NCBI RefSeq assembly: GCF_041146795.1
Contig: NC_135177.1
Coordinates: forward strand, 25,548,060-25,612,059
DNA length: 64,000 nucleotides
Reading direction: 5' to 3'
Source: Maylandia zebra
Lineage: Eukaryota > Chordata > Actinopteri > Cichliformes > Cichlidae
The notes beneath the pieces are model-generated. The model had not been told where the DNA came from, did no database searches, and saw only the letters and a list, made by a program, of their open reading frames with translations. How positions within the stretch are numbered: the stretch's first letter is position 1; each line of letters begins with the position of its first letter. This document shows positions 31,128 through 43,429 of this stretch, piece by piece. Both the position numbers and the translations under genes were made by a program.

Positions 31128-34100
31128 ATGGCTTTGTTACTACAGCTTCTTGTTGTCTTTGTGGCATTTGCAAGTAAGTCTCAAAATTAAGATGTTCAGC
31201 AGAACTTATGGTCTCGTTACAAAAAGTCATTTTTTCCTTTGGTTGTTCGCCAAGGGCTTAGAATAGCAGAAAGTCACCATAAGCAACAGCTGGTTAACTG
31301 TTTTAATAACCACGCGATTATTGAGCGAGTTCCTGAAACTCGATCAGAATTATGTGCAGTATTATCTGGAAAAGCTGACATTAGACTTTAATGAAAATAA
31401 CTCAAACTCTTCAGACCTGCCATATTTCATTCTAATCTTTACATATTGCACAACTGTTTTATATGTTTGAGTAACAACAGCACTTTTCTATTCTTCTCCC
31501 GCAGGTTTCACTGAAGGAGTTGGTGTGTTGCCTGATGATCGTCTGAATGCAGCTGTAGGAGAAACGGTGATGTTCACTACAACACTGTCTCCATCAGAGA
31601 AACCGTTTTCATCTGCGAACTGGAGTTTTAATGTATCTACAACTATAATAATAGTCGTAATTAACGCAGAAAACATTATTGGACCTGAATATGAAGACAG
31701 GATCACCTTCTTCCCATCTACTGTGTCTTTGGAGCTCAGGAGTCTCACTCTGGATGACACTGGAGAATACGGTGTTAACGCTGTACACGATGGAACAATC
31801 CTGAATGGACGTACTACTCTGGTGATACATGGTGAGCAGATGTAGAAATTCAACAGCTTAAGTGTTTTTGCAATATTTAAGCAAGTTTACAATATATTGA
31901 ACATGTAAAAATACCTGTAATGATTAGTACATATCTGTTACATCTCTACTCACTGCAGTAATGCATTCTTGTAATAACTCGTCTTATTCTTAAGACTGTG
32001 ATATTAAAGACTTTAAAAAGTGGCTGAAAGAAACTGAATGGTTTATTTATTTTATTGACCCCCATACGATAAAGAACGAGCTGAGAACTCAATTAATCTC
32101 ATTGATTCTGTTCAGAATAGTCACTTAAAGGGAGTTGATATCGTCAGTTATGTGAATTCAAGTATTTGAAGCATTTGGTTGGTACAGTACTTCTTTTAAG
32201 GTTTAATTATAAATATATTGTTTCTAGTTTAAGTTTCGCTGGAATCAGATTTTTTGTAATTTTAATGCTTATTTTCTATTGTTGATGCCAAAAAATACAA
32301 CTACTTGTTGTATTTGTTTTTTCACAGAGAAAGTCTCCAGTGTGTTGGTAAATTCCAGCAGCACAGACTTGGTTGAGTTCAGTGGTTCTGTCTCTCTGTC
32401 CTGCTCTGCCTCTGGATCCTCTCTCTCTTTCCTCTGGTTTAACGGCAGCTCTGAGGTTACAGCAAGTGACAGAGTTCAGCTCACTGATGGAGGCTCCAGT
32501 CTGACTATAATCAATGTGACCCGCTTTGACCAGGGACCATTCAGGTGTCGTGTGTCCAACCCTGTCAGTACTGTTACCAGTGATCCAGTAAACCTCTCCA
32601 TCAGCTGTGAGTTACTGGGATTTGTTTTTTTGTTGTTGTTTTTTTAATTATTAGGTGATTTAAATTACAGTTTAAATCACCTAATTCACAGTGCAGTTGT
32701 CATTTAGATGGTTTTGTTTTCATACATTACAGAGTAAGTAGATTTTTTTATTGTGATATAATGTGGAATGATCTGGCTAATAATGTCACAGTTTCACAAT
32801 AAGCCAAACTGAGTGGTATATACCAGGGTTGTCATACAAAGCCTGTGGGCCAGAATCAGCCTGACAAAGATTCCCATCTGGCCCATTGGATGGTTTTGGA
32901 AAAGGTGAAAGAGGACAGAAATTTTGGACTATTAACTGTTATTCTTTTTAGGTTTTACACCTTTTTATTTTGATAAAGAACTCCTTCAAGGGCATTCACA
33001 ATACCCCAAAGTAATTAAATGACAGATTTCTGTAATTTTACACATTACTTCTTACATTTTAAGCCCAGACTCAAGCCGACAGATGTCTTTAATGTACTAC
33101 GCTTCATTTCTTTATCATGTGAAAAATCTTAGACATCCTGTTGAAAAAGCTCCTTTTTGTCTTATACTACGACAGCTCATTGATAAATTGTGTAAGTAAA
33201 TTTCTCGACACTGGCTGAAATTGGAGTTTCACTGGTTTGACCCACCTAAGAGCAAAGTAGACTGTATGTGGCCCACAATATAAAATAACTTTGAAATACC
33301 TGCTATATACCTTTAAATGTTTCATACAGTTAACATTAACTTTTCTATGTCCCCTCTACATTTAGATGGTCCAGAAAATATCAATTTGATATTATCTCCA
33401 CCACAAGAATACTTTGCTGTGGGGTCAGACATCAGCCTCACCTGCTCGGTTGGATCCAGACCTCCTGCTCAGTTTAAGTGGTTTCTGAATGGAGATCAGT
33501 TGCCTGATATTGGATCAGAGCTCAGACTGATGAATGTTAACATGAGTAACAGTGGAAACTACAGCTGTCAGGCCTCTAACAACAAAACTCTGAGATCTCA
33601 AACATCTGAGCCTTCAGCCATCACTGTGCTGGGTAGGTTTGATTTATTGTTAAATTGTGTGATTCATGCATATATTTTTGACTAGAGCTATATTCAGATA
33701 ATGATTTCACACATACACAAATATTTGTGGAGATAAACAATACAGAAAAACAATTTTCAAATAAAATGGTTTACTCATATACTACAGGCTTTTGACATAT
33801 TTTCTCATGTAGAAAAAAACTGGAGCTGATAGAAAAAAGAAATTTACAACAAATCACCATTTAACACAAGGAAAATATAATGAAAAAGCTATTATGCACT
33901 TTTTTCACTGTAGAGCAAGTGCGCTTTGACTGTGATGATTTTTATTTTAATTCAATTTCTTGTGAAGTAAAAAAAAAAAAAAAAAGGTAGATGCTAGCAG
34001 GCAGGGCATACATGGAAAGTTATAACCAAGTGTCCGGCATAGTATACAGGAACATCTGTATATGTACAACTATAATCTCAAAATCCTGAGGCCAAATTGG

Positions 34101-37100
34101 GATACCTTCCTTAGGATATTTGAGAATAACCAACTAAAGATCTTGTGGGACCTTCAGATACAGATGAACAGGTGATGGCTAACCAACTGGACAGACAAGT
34201 GGTTGACAAGTAGAGGAAGACAGCCGTAGTGATAGATGTAGCAATACCAAGTGATAGCAAAATCAGGATGAAGGAACATGTGAAGCTTGAGAAATACTAA
34301 GGGCTAATAGAGGAGCTAGAGAAGGTGTGGAGGTGGAAGGCAACAGTTGTCTCAGTGGTAATTGGAGGACTCAGGGCAGTGACCCTTAAACTGGGCGAGT
34401 GTGTCAAGGCAATCCCAGGGAAAACATCCAAGAGCTCTATCCAGAAGATCACAAACCTAGGAACAGCATCGATACTACACAGGAGCCTCAAGCTACCAGG
34501 CCTCTGATAGAGGACCCAAGCTTGAAGCATATAAAACCACCCACAGGGGCGAGAGTTGACTTTACTGTATTCATGTTATAATCTTATCACCCCTGCCTCC
34601 AACTCCATATCTTCATGAACCTTCTTATAGAAGTAGCATCCTTGGCACCACAAAAAGACATAAATAAAAAGTTGTCTCTCTTTGTCGTTGTCCTCGTCAT
34701 CTGCTCACAAAACATCAGTCATATTTAAATAGGGTAAAAAAAGTGTCTGGTATCACTTAGTATTAAATTGGTATTGGAGAAAATAGCCAAATTAAAAGTG
34801 TCCGGCAAGTTTAAATTGAATATTAGATGCCTTGACCTTGAAGGTGAAGTTGTATGAAAATGTCAAACAATAATAAATATTTTTAGTATTAGATAATATA
34901 ACTCTAATTTAGTGTTGATCACTATCCTGCACATTATTCTACAGAGAATTACCATACCATATCTCAAGAGTTCTCCTCATCTCTGTGGTTTTCTTTGGTG
35001 TTTTTAAACTCATTATTTTGAAATTTTCAGTTGTTCTTCTATTTCACCATCACCGATTTTAGTGTATAAATTTGGCATTCAACTGATCATCTACTTTTGT
35101 TCTTGTTCTTGTATTATTTTTGTTCTTAATTATTATTTTTTTGTCAAACAGAGGAAATATCAGGTTCTTCTGTCAAACCATCAACAAACCTGCCAGTTGA
35201 GGGAACCTCTGTCAGTTTAACCTGTGAGGCTTTTGGCTCAGTCTTTAAAAGGAACTGGATGAAGGATGGCTCCGAACTGACCCTGACTGACAACATGACC
35301 CTTTCTGACAATAACAGAGTGTTGACCTTTAACACTGTGAATAGGAAAGACAATGGAGAATATTTCTGCCAGATCAGCAACCCCATCAGCAGTGATGGAG
35401 ATAAATACATCATGACTATTAATTGTAAGTAACATCCTGGTCAGTCTACACTTCTTGTTCATGCATACAGTAAAATAATTTCAAACTTTAAATGGTACAA
35501 CTAATATGATATGTAGTCTAGTGATGCAGAAATTTAAAAGTAACGAACACATTTATTATTTTTACCTGTTTTTCAGATGGACCAGAAAATGTTCAAATCA
35601 AAGGTCCAAATGAGATAAATATCAAAGGCACCTTAAAACTGACCTGCTCTGCTGAATCCACACCAACTGCCAGATTCACCTGGTTCTTTAATGGGACAGT
35701 GAAACTCACCAATTCAGTTGAGTACATTAAAGAAGAGGTTGAACTTTCTGACAGTGGAAACTACACCTGTCAAGCCTGGAATAATATAACTGAGAGAACA
35801 TCATCATCAGTGGTGCATGGACTGACTGTAACAGGTACCTGCATGTCTTGGATTTTTTAGATAGCTTTAACTGTCATGCCACTAATAGGCTTCCTAACAT
35901 TTTCTTAGAGATCTTTGATACTAACAAGATTAAGATGAATTAATAATTAATCTTTCATCTAATAAGGTTAAGATTCATTTCAAGCTCATGAGACAACAGT
36001 GTTTTTAAGTACAGAACTCCATTTAAAGATAGTTGTTTGTCAAGGCCTCACGGTGCCTCAACAGTCAGTCTATCTCTATCTATCTATCTAGATTAGGGAT
36101 GGGTATTGATAAGATTTTAACGATTCCGATTCCATTTTCGATTCTGTTTAACGATTCAATTCTTTATCGATTCTCTTATCGATTCTTTTTTTAAAAAAAA
36201 AAAAGGAGAACACTAAGGTCGATTAGCTCAGAGCTTTGTTTTATATCTTCTCTTTGAACAAGATAGAAATTTAGGAGTAACATGGCCTTACAAACCCAAC
36301 AGTGAGATCTTGAGAGATCCAGCCTACGGCTCTTCAATGGGGTGTCACAGGGTCCCCAGGAAAAAAAAATTGTAAATGTAAAATAATAAAATAAATATTC
36401 TTGTGAGACATATCACATATTGATGGGGTCGGGTTATGTTAAAAAGTATAAATTGTTATACTTTGTTCATTGGTTCAAAGGTACCCCACACTTCTTTTTT
36501 TGTTTGCTTGTTTGTTCTGGTGTATTTTTCATTTGAACTGTTACTCTGCCAGAGTACTCATATTTACAAGATGGCATTGAACGCCCCATTGGTGTATCAG
36601 GAAAACTATTTTGTACGTATGTTCCTTGAAGGGGATTGAAGTCGTTCTTTTTTCCACCGCAGCGAAGGGCTAGGAGTAGGAGAGGAGCTGCTGTATGTTT
36701 TTGTTATCGAATCGATCTGATTGTGAAATAAAGCATATGCAGTGAGAAAGCAACTCCAGGAGTCATCCCTGCCTTAAAGCTGCAACATTCTTCTGTAGCA
36801 ATAACAAAGTATAACATAAATTGTTCTGTGGCAATTACACAAGAATATCCAGTAATGTCCCTGCCTACAATTAAACACATTCACTTACCAAAAATCGGGG
36901 GCATCTGCTGTGGCAAATGGGTGCAAGCCTTTGACCACAAACTTAGACACTGCTCGGTGACATTAGTCTATCCTGGCCTGAAAGGTAGTGATGGGCAGAT
37001 GAAGCCCCATGAAGCACTGAAGCTTTTCATCCAATTGGTTCACCCCAACGCGAAGCTTCATGAAGCTTCATTTGCTCTAGCAGGACACCTACTGGACGTA

Positions 37101-38841
37101 AAAATAATAGCTGGCATGAATTTGAAGAGAGTGGCATTTTGCACACAGCCTGTAAATGTCAACAACAAAAGGAGTGTGTAAAACATGTATATTGTAGTGA
37201 TGGCAGTATACTGTGTATATTTATAGTGGCAGTATGGAAAATGATTATTTGGAAATGCTTGAAATGGAAATGATCATTTACTGTGAGGTGAGGTGTGGTT
37301 GGGGTGTGGACAGTGGTTGTGCTTTTGTAACGTTGAGGTATGGACAGCTACACACTGAGGCTTTGAGCCTCAGTCCTGCCTGTTCACATTTTATTCTGTA
37401 AAAACTAAATTTTCACTGCTTTTATGACCTTTTTAGTGGGGAGAACATAGCTGGGATTTAATGATTTAACAAATCTTTTGAATCCTTTGTCCTCCACAAT
37501 GCTAAATGGCTGGGAGTCCTCAATCACCATGCTGACCAGGTCTTCATCTATTTGAGATTGTTCTCCTGAGGAAAGACAATAAAGATAAAGCACAAATATA
37601 AATATCACACACGTAACTTATAACAGTTGTATAATATTGTTATATCATTTAGTAACATTACTGCATCCTATATTATCATTGCATTTGATGGCTCACCTGG
37701 TCTTGCTCCACAATCGGTGTCCCCCTTATTCTCATGCAAAGCTCTGTAGTGCCTAAGCATGGATGAGGTGTTGTTGTTATATCCCAGCTCCCTGGCACAT
37801 AGCAAACACTTCACCTTGTACAAAAGTCAAGACAGCTCAACATAAATTGTATTGCAGCATCAGTATTATGGAAATACATCTTCTGTAGAAATTTACATAC
37901 CTTGTTGGGAGGAATAAGATCAAAATGTTCCCACACAGGGGAGGACATCCTCCTCTTCTTAGCTGGCTCCATTCTCTCCTGACTTTCCTCACTCTCATAA
38001 ACCTCCAAACTGTCTCCAAACTCTCACTAACAACTCTCCATCAAACACCCACATTTTTGAATGAAGTCTGAGGGGTTTATATCGCTGTCATATCTCGCGG
38101 CAAAGTTCGAACCGCTTCATGAACCAGTCACGTGGTACAGCCGGGCAGCGAGGCTTCGGACGTCATCATTTTCAGCTCCTCCCATAAATGAAGCAAGCCT
38201 CGATACGCGCTTCGCGGAAACGCCCCCTCCATTACTCGACACACGCTCCGAAGCCTCGATACAGAACGTCCCATCACTACTGAAAGGAGACGCTACCGGT
38301 AGACTGCAGCGACAACTGCCAGCGAGCGCCAGCCAGACTCTGTCTGTCTCTCTCATCATGGTCACCTACATGTACAGTAATGGCAGGTCTTGTAATAAGG
38401 CAGATTGCGCTAACATAATATGCACTGTTAGTTGATTATTTACCTGCCGCATTAACGGGAGAGGACGTGCAAACGTTACCGCTGCTGCTGGGCTGAGAGT
38501 CACGAGAACGGAGCGGAATTAAAAACGCGTGTCATCGCGTGTTTTGTGAGCAAATGCTTTTGCATATTCGTAGTGTTTCCTCCCTTAAATGAAATATCTA
38601 CTTTGCAAGTTGCCCTGTTGTCATCGGTTCTCATAAAGTATAATCAAACTTTTGAGCGTTTGAGCCGCTTAGGCGCCATGTTTCCTGCCAGGTAAATGAC
38701 GCTCCGCAACGTGGTGACGTCATTCGGGGCGACTGGAATCGATAAGGGAATCGTTTGCAAAAATGGCAAACGATTCCAAGGAATTGAAACAGTGGGAACC
38801 GGTTCTCAACAAGAACCGGTTTTCGATACCCATCCCTAATC

Positions 38842-38913
<72 letters not shown>

Positions 38914-40084
38914 ACTTTATTATTCTCTTAGGTAGCTTCCAATTTCCAGTTTCCAGTAGCAGAACACCGACAGAACTTTGTAAATAATTACAGAATTAGA
39001 TAAATAAAGGGGAATAAGAGAATATGACAGCTTAGTTGTCCACACCCTCCTTTGTGCTCCTGTTTCCCCTCCCTCTCCTTTCTAGTGAGGAGTTAAACAG
39101 TTTGATGGCATGTTTGACAGAGAAGTTTTTAAGTCTATTTGTCCTAGACTTTAGGAGAAGCAACCTGTTGCTGAGCAGACTCCTCTGGTTGTTTATGACC
39201 ATATATAGAGGATGCCCTGTATTGTCCATAATGTCCTGCAGTGTCTTTAATGTCCTTTAATGTTATAACAGAACATTAAAAAATTACAAAATGTTCTCCA
39301 CGCAAGGAGTTCAGCAGCTCTGCTGTGTAATAAATTGACACTGAAACTTGACCAGTTACAAATTCAAAGGAAACTATTAAGTGACTGTGAGATGATGGAG
39401 TAATTCCTATCATCCAATATTTATTGCTTTTTGTACATTCCCAGGAAAATCATCAGGATTATCTGCCGGTGCCATCGCTGGAATAGTAATTGCATGTTTA
39501 GTCCTTGTTGCTGCAGCTGTTGGTGGTGGATACTACTTTTATAAGAAAAAGTAAGTTGGAAGCAGGTGGACATTTTTCTAAAAGTGCACCATTTTCTGAA
39601 TGTGCATTGTCTGTGTGGTTTTAATGATTACTACAGCTTTAATTTGACAAGTCTTTATTGCTACTTCTTATGGGGACACCGGAAAATTGTATTTGAAATT
39701 TTTTTTAAATTGATTATATGTGTTATCAGTATTTGTTATAAAAATGTCAGTTGAGTAAAACACTTGAAAAACTTGAAATAAAAAATAGTTTGGACTTACT
39801 GATTATTATTTGCAAAGGTGCAAATATATGATTAATATTTGCACCTTTTGAACAACAGGATAGTGTGACATGCTTAAAAAAAGGGACTAAAAGTATAAAA
39901 AGAGTCAAACAGAAATTCAATTTCTAGTAATGTTGATAATATATTGATTATTGATATATTGATTATATTAATACTTAATATATATTGACTATATTATTGT
40001 TATTTGGCAAATTTTTATATGTGTAGTGTAGTCATGAGTCTTTATCTTTCTCAACAGAGGACCTCTGAAGAAATCTACAACAGG

Positions 40085-40172
<88 letters not shown>

Positions 40173-41782
40173 TGGATCAAGGGTATTTTGTAGTATTGGC
40201 AGCTAGTGGCTCAACAGATAAAGTGGGTCATCTGCTAATCAGAAGGTTGGTCATTTAATCCCCAGCTCTTTCTGTGTGTGTTTGAGTGGTAGCATTAAAG
40301 CATTAGGCAAGGCAAGGCAAGGCAAATTTATTTGTATAGCACAATTCAACAACAAGGTGATTCAAAGTGCTTTACAGAGACATTAGAAACAAAAACAAAT
40401 AAAAAGCATGATTTAAAATTGATTAAAACAAGCAAACAAACAAACTAACTAAACACACACATTTCACACCTGTTCGCGCGATTTGAACCCTTATCGTAAG
40501 GGGAGCTACCAGTCCTTCTGTGGACGAGCTACTTTCTATTTTAAATTCCCTGAATTTAAAATACTCTCTAGACCCAGTCTAGACCCAGCTGGGGAGCTAC
40601 CCAGAGCTCTAAACCCACTTAACAAACAAACAAACAAACAAACAAACAAACAAACAAACAAACAAACAAACAAACAAACAAACAAACAAAACAGTATATA
40701 AAATCAAAACAACATTAAAAGACAAAAATAATGACAACAATAATAAAATGGTATATGAATCAGTTAATGCAGCCTGTACTAAAACTGTACTGGTTGTATT
40801 GGGATCAGTTTATGGTGAAAGTTAATTAATTTACATGTCTTAATTTACATGCTGTGTTAATCTCAGTTTTTTTTTAGTTAATATTACCCCTGCTGAGTAC
40901 ATGTAAAGGAATTATTGCTTCTCCCTACATTTAACTCCTGTTATTATTATTTGTTGTTGTGTTAAAGGAGGCCAGGGAACTGCAGCTTCCTCAAATCAGG
41001 TAAAAGTTGCTAATTCCTTTAAATTCACATGAGTATTTATATACCTGAGTATATGTTTAAGGAAACAATGTTTCATCCCTAAACCCATTACTTAAATCAT
41101 TCACAGAAACATCAGACGAATTAAAACCAATATTCCTCAAATCAACTATTTTCTTATGTTTATAAATTTTGCTAGAAAAATTATCACAGATTCATAATCT
41201 TGGAGTTTTGAGACACACTTATGGACTATAGCTTAGTCCATATAGTTTATATGGACCGATTAACAGAGTATGCCTCCTAACACTAAGACTAAGGCTAACA
41301 CTTGTGTACCTTAGGCTCAGCATCAAACTTTGAACCTTGTCAGACTTTGAGTTAAACCCAACTTAACAGCTGGATACAACTGTCGGGCTCATGGTTGTGT
41401 TTTTCGTAAAAAATTAGCCATATATGTGTTTAATATTTAATTTATTGCAATGTAACTGAATGAAAGTTGGATCTTAAAGAGTCTAAAACAAATACGATAA
41501 GACTCCCTTTATTTCACAGTTATAATCTTATTCTACTCTCTGTTTCCTCTGTAGGAGTTGAACTATGCAGATGTCAGGTTTTTCCCAAAGAGAAATGATG
41601 GGAGAGTTCAGATGGGGGTACAGAATGAATCCTCAAATTATGCTCAGGTTCAAGCGAACAGCAGGGCTCCTGCAGCATCCTCCCTCCCTACATATGATGC
41701 TCACATGCACCACGTGAGGAGGCCCGCCCCTCAGCCTGATCCTAATGCTTCAGAAACCTATGCTCAGGTTCGCGTACGCTGA
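31128..41782 (+). CDS. gene B: CEACAM-like inhibitory receptor, five Ig domains and ITIM tail
   Basis: Exons: 31128-31173 (signal peptide), 31505-31831 (V-type N-domain without Cys), 32328-32606, 33366-33632, 35152-35424, 35577-35834 (C2-type domains, each with a Cys pair), 39445-39550 (transmembrane, [23 protein letters not shown]), 40058-40083, 40968-40999, 41555-41782 (tail). All junctions are GT/AG with matching phases; the coding length is 1842 nt, 613 residues. The tail contains LNYADV (Tyr 542) and SNYAQV (Tyr 567), which fit the ITIM consensus, and ETYAQV (Tyr 607), which is ITIM-like. Such motifs recruit SHP phosphatases in known receptors. A role as a cell-surface inhibitory or adhesion receptor on immune or epithelial cells is inferred; orthology to a named mammalian CEACAM is not claimed. 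Confidence 0.88.
31505..31831 (+). CDS. gene B exon 2: V-type N-domain
   Basis: 109 residues, with the tryptophan of strand C (NWSF) and DDTGEY of strand F but no disulfide cysteines, as in CEACAM N-domains. Changes relative to gene A cluster in the strand A'-B region, the following loop, the C' region (TTIIIVVIN against TPIIVFVIN) and just after strand F tyrosine. Confidence 0.9.
32650..32685. repeat. perfect hairpin in gene B intron 3
   Basis: 15-bp arms ATTAGGTGATTTAAA and its exact complement around a 6-nt loop TTACAG, 44 bp after the donor of the second C2 exon region. No counterpart is evident in gene A. Confidence 0.85.
32824..33302. mobile_element. probable hAT-type insertion in gene B intron 3
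   Basis: Left end CAGGGTTGTCA, right end complement CAGGTATTTC, between GTATATAC (32816-32823) and CTATATAC (33303-33310). The homologous intron of gene A is about 500 bp shorter. Internal text such as GGGCCAGAATCAGCC fits a decayed fish hAT element. The inverted ends share only CAGG. Confidence 0.5.
34165..34580 (+). mobile_element. LINE-derived fragment in gene B intron 4
   Basis: Strongly similar to 47100-47515. Both decode, with frame breaks, to the tail of a non-LTR retrotransposon ORF2 ([28 protein letters not shown]). It explains why this intron is longer than the corresponding one in gene A. Confidence 0.6.
36986..38279 (-). mobile_element. hAT transposon remnant with transposase exons (nested)
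   Basis: Ends TAGTGATGGG and its complement; perfect 8-bp duplications CTGAAAGG at 36978-36985 and 38280-38287. On the minus strand it retains the N-terminal part of a ZBED-type hAT transposase, but the catalytic core is deleted. Confidence 0.88.
37405..38008 (-). pseudogene. hAT transposase N-terminus (BED zinc finger), truncated
   Basis: The minus strand reads [20 protein letters not shown], then in an adjacent frame after a break a CLLCARELG to MLRHYRALH stretch giving the C-x2-C / H-x4-H pattern of a BED finger, ending at a GTGAGC donor near 37695. A second block (37405-37570) reads [20 protein letters not shown] and [12 protein letters not shown], the conserved segment after the finger in hAT transposases. 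The RNase H-like catalytic domain is absent. Confidence 0.8.
38841..38911. repeat. (GATA)n microsatellite
   Basis: Tandem GATA units directly right of the hAT insertion; the left side of the insertion holds TATC units (36069-36090). Confidence 0.95.
40084..40171. repeat. (GT)n microsatellite starting at a splice donor
   Basis: The donor of gene B exon 8 (GTTAGTGTGTG) runs straight into about 41 GT units, so intron 8 begins with the repeat. Confidence 0.95.
40295..40691. repeat. interspersed repeat with CAAGG and (CAAA)n runs
   Basis: Begins with GGCAAGGCAAGGCAAGG, continues with TTTATTTGTATAGCAC, a motif common in fish interspersed repeats, and ends with an AAAC tandem array at 40619-40691. 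It lies in gene B intron 8. Confidence 0.6.
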
Positions 41783-43429
41783 GTGTACTGGATGTGATTC
41801 ATATCCAAGCCGGCCAGAAGCAGTCAATCTCACTCCATTTATTGTGGGCTAGCTTGGACTTGAACTCGTGAGTCAAAGCACTTTAAAAGTAGTCAATAAT
41901 CAACCAGCTCTGAAATTTATTGCCATGGGAACAATGTTTCCTTATTACTTTGAGTAAACGGCATATCATAGTGTTCCTGTTCTTATGTTCAGCATTTTCT
42001 TTGTACAGTGCAAAGTGCAGTTATCTGAGCAGTGATATTCTTTTTATTTGATTCAGATATTTATCTGTCACTTTTGTCATAATATATTATCATGTGATTT
42101 CATACAAGATTCTTATTTGTGGCCAATAGTGAAGTAGTAATTTTTTAAAAGCAACACTCCTGGATGCTACTTGATGATCAGTGTGACAATTCATTACTTC
42201 ATTATCTTAGTGAACTGTAAAGGTGCAGCAATTTAAAGATTTAAATGAAATCTGCTTTATCGTCCCTGCAAACGAAAGGTCAGCAGTGACAATAACTAAT
42301 AATGCTTCTGTTTAAAATCATTTGAATGACTCCAGACTTTCAAACATTTTCTGGTGCTATTGGGCAGGTTTGGGGAAATCATCCGTTGCACACTAGACAA
42401 TAATGTGGATCATATTTCAGAATAATACTACATCTTTTTTCTTTTTTTTTACTTACCCTGATAAATAACAATAATTGCTTTATATAGGCACGCTTTATCT
42501 TTGTCAGGGTTTATATAAACATGAGGGAACTGTAGATGTTTTCCTGGGACAGGTGAACCTGTGTGATGAGTATAGTTATTGATATGTATCATAACAGTGA
42601 GCTACTTTATCATTTAAATCCCTTCAACATGCCTAGATGACTTCATCTTCATAATTGTCACCATGTTTTTTATTAAGATGTTTGCTAAGTAATGTATAAT
42701 GTGCTATGTGGGAATTGCAGGGCTGATTTTTTATTTTATTTTATTTTTTTACTTGTTCCTGTTTTCTATTCTTTTCTGTCTGTGCATTTCTATTTGTGTC
42801 TGAAATGTTTCTGCCATGTTAATTCTGAAAAACCCAGAAAAAATGTCTACACAAAATTGTCCACTAGTCATTCATGCATGTTTGCAGGCTAAGATAGCAA
42901 GGCATTTGCCTCCTCTGTCAATATCTATATCTCAATAGTGCAAACATAAACAGCGCTTAATGATACTGTAGTGTGCGATGTTTCAGTAAAGGCATTAGAT
43001 ACAGTAGAACTGCACACATTTTAAGGTGTCTTTTTAATAAATCAGAATATCCCACTTGAGAGTAAAATATGATCAGAGAGTTTTACTACAGATTTAAAGT
43101 TCTTTCTTCTTTTTTTTAATGTTGAATGAACTGAAAACTGTTGACAGTCAATAACTGTATGACTTCAGTTTAAGGGTATTGTAAATAAAATGAAGACATC
43201 ATATAACAAAACATCTTTTACTTTGTTCTGTGGCTGCTGTGGAAATATATAATATTTTTTAGTAGTCTTAGTAGTGTGCTTCATGTATCAAACTAATTCA
43301 TTTGCAAGTAGGCACTGGATCCTGGCAGGTGTTGCTAAGGATTGTGTTTGAAATCATTCAAGCAATAAATGCGTGACAGAGATGGCACTTGTCCTTTTCT
43401 TAGTGTGCATTTGGTAACAAGGAGTTATG
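41783..43429. other. 3' region of gene B, no further gene seen
   Basis: Probable 3' untranslated region and flank. AATAAA signals occur at about 43184 and 43366; which one is used cannot be told. Confidence 0.45.

Larger units (their letters stand above)
36094..38838. mobile_element. hAT-type transposon in gene B intron 6 (outer)
   Basis: Ends TAGGGATGGGTATTGATA and complement TAGGGATGGGTATCGAAA; perfect 8-bp duplications ATCTAGAT at 36086-36093 and 38839-38846. The target lies where a TATC run on the left meets a GATA run on the right. It contains another insertion and no transposase of its own that I can recognise. Confidence 0.88.
21545..41782. repeat. large inverted duplication carrying genes A and B
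   Basis: The left arm (about 27060 down to 21545) and the right arm (about 30775 up to 40083) carry the same exons in opposite orientation around a 3.7-kb spacer. From the arm tips through the second Ig exon the match is near-identical, introns included. Beyond that it drops sharply, with exons still similar but introns largely unalignable by eye. Size differences come from the insertions listed separately in each arm. Confidence 0.88.
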
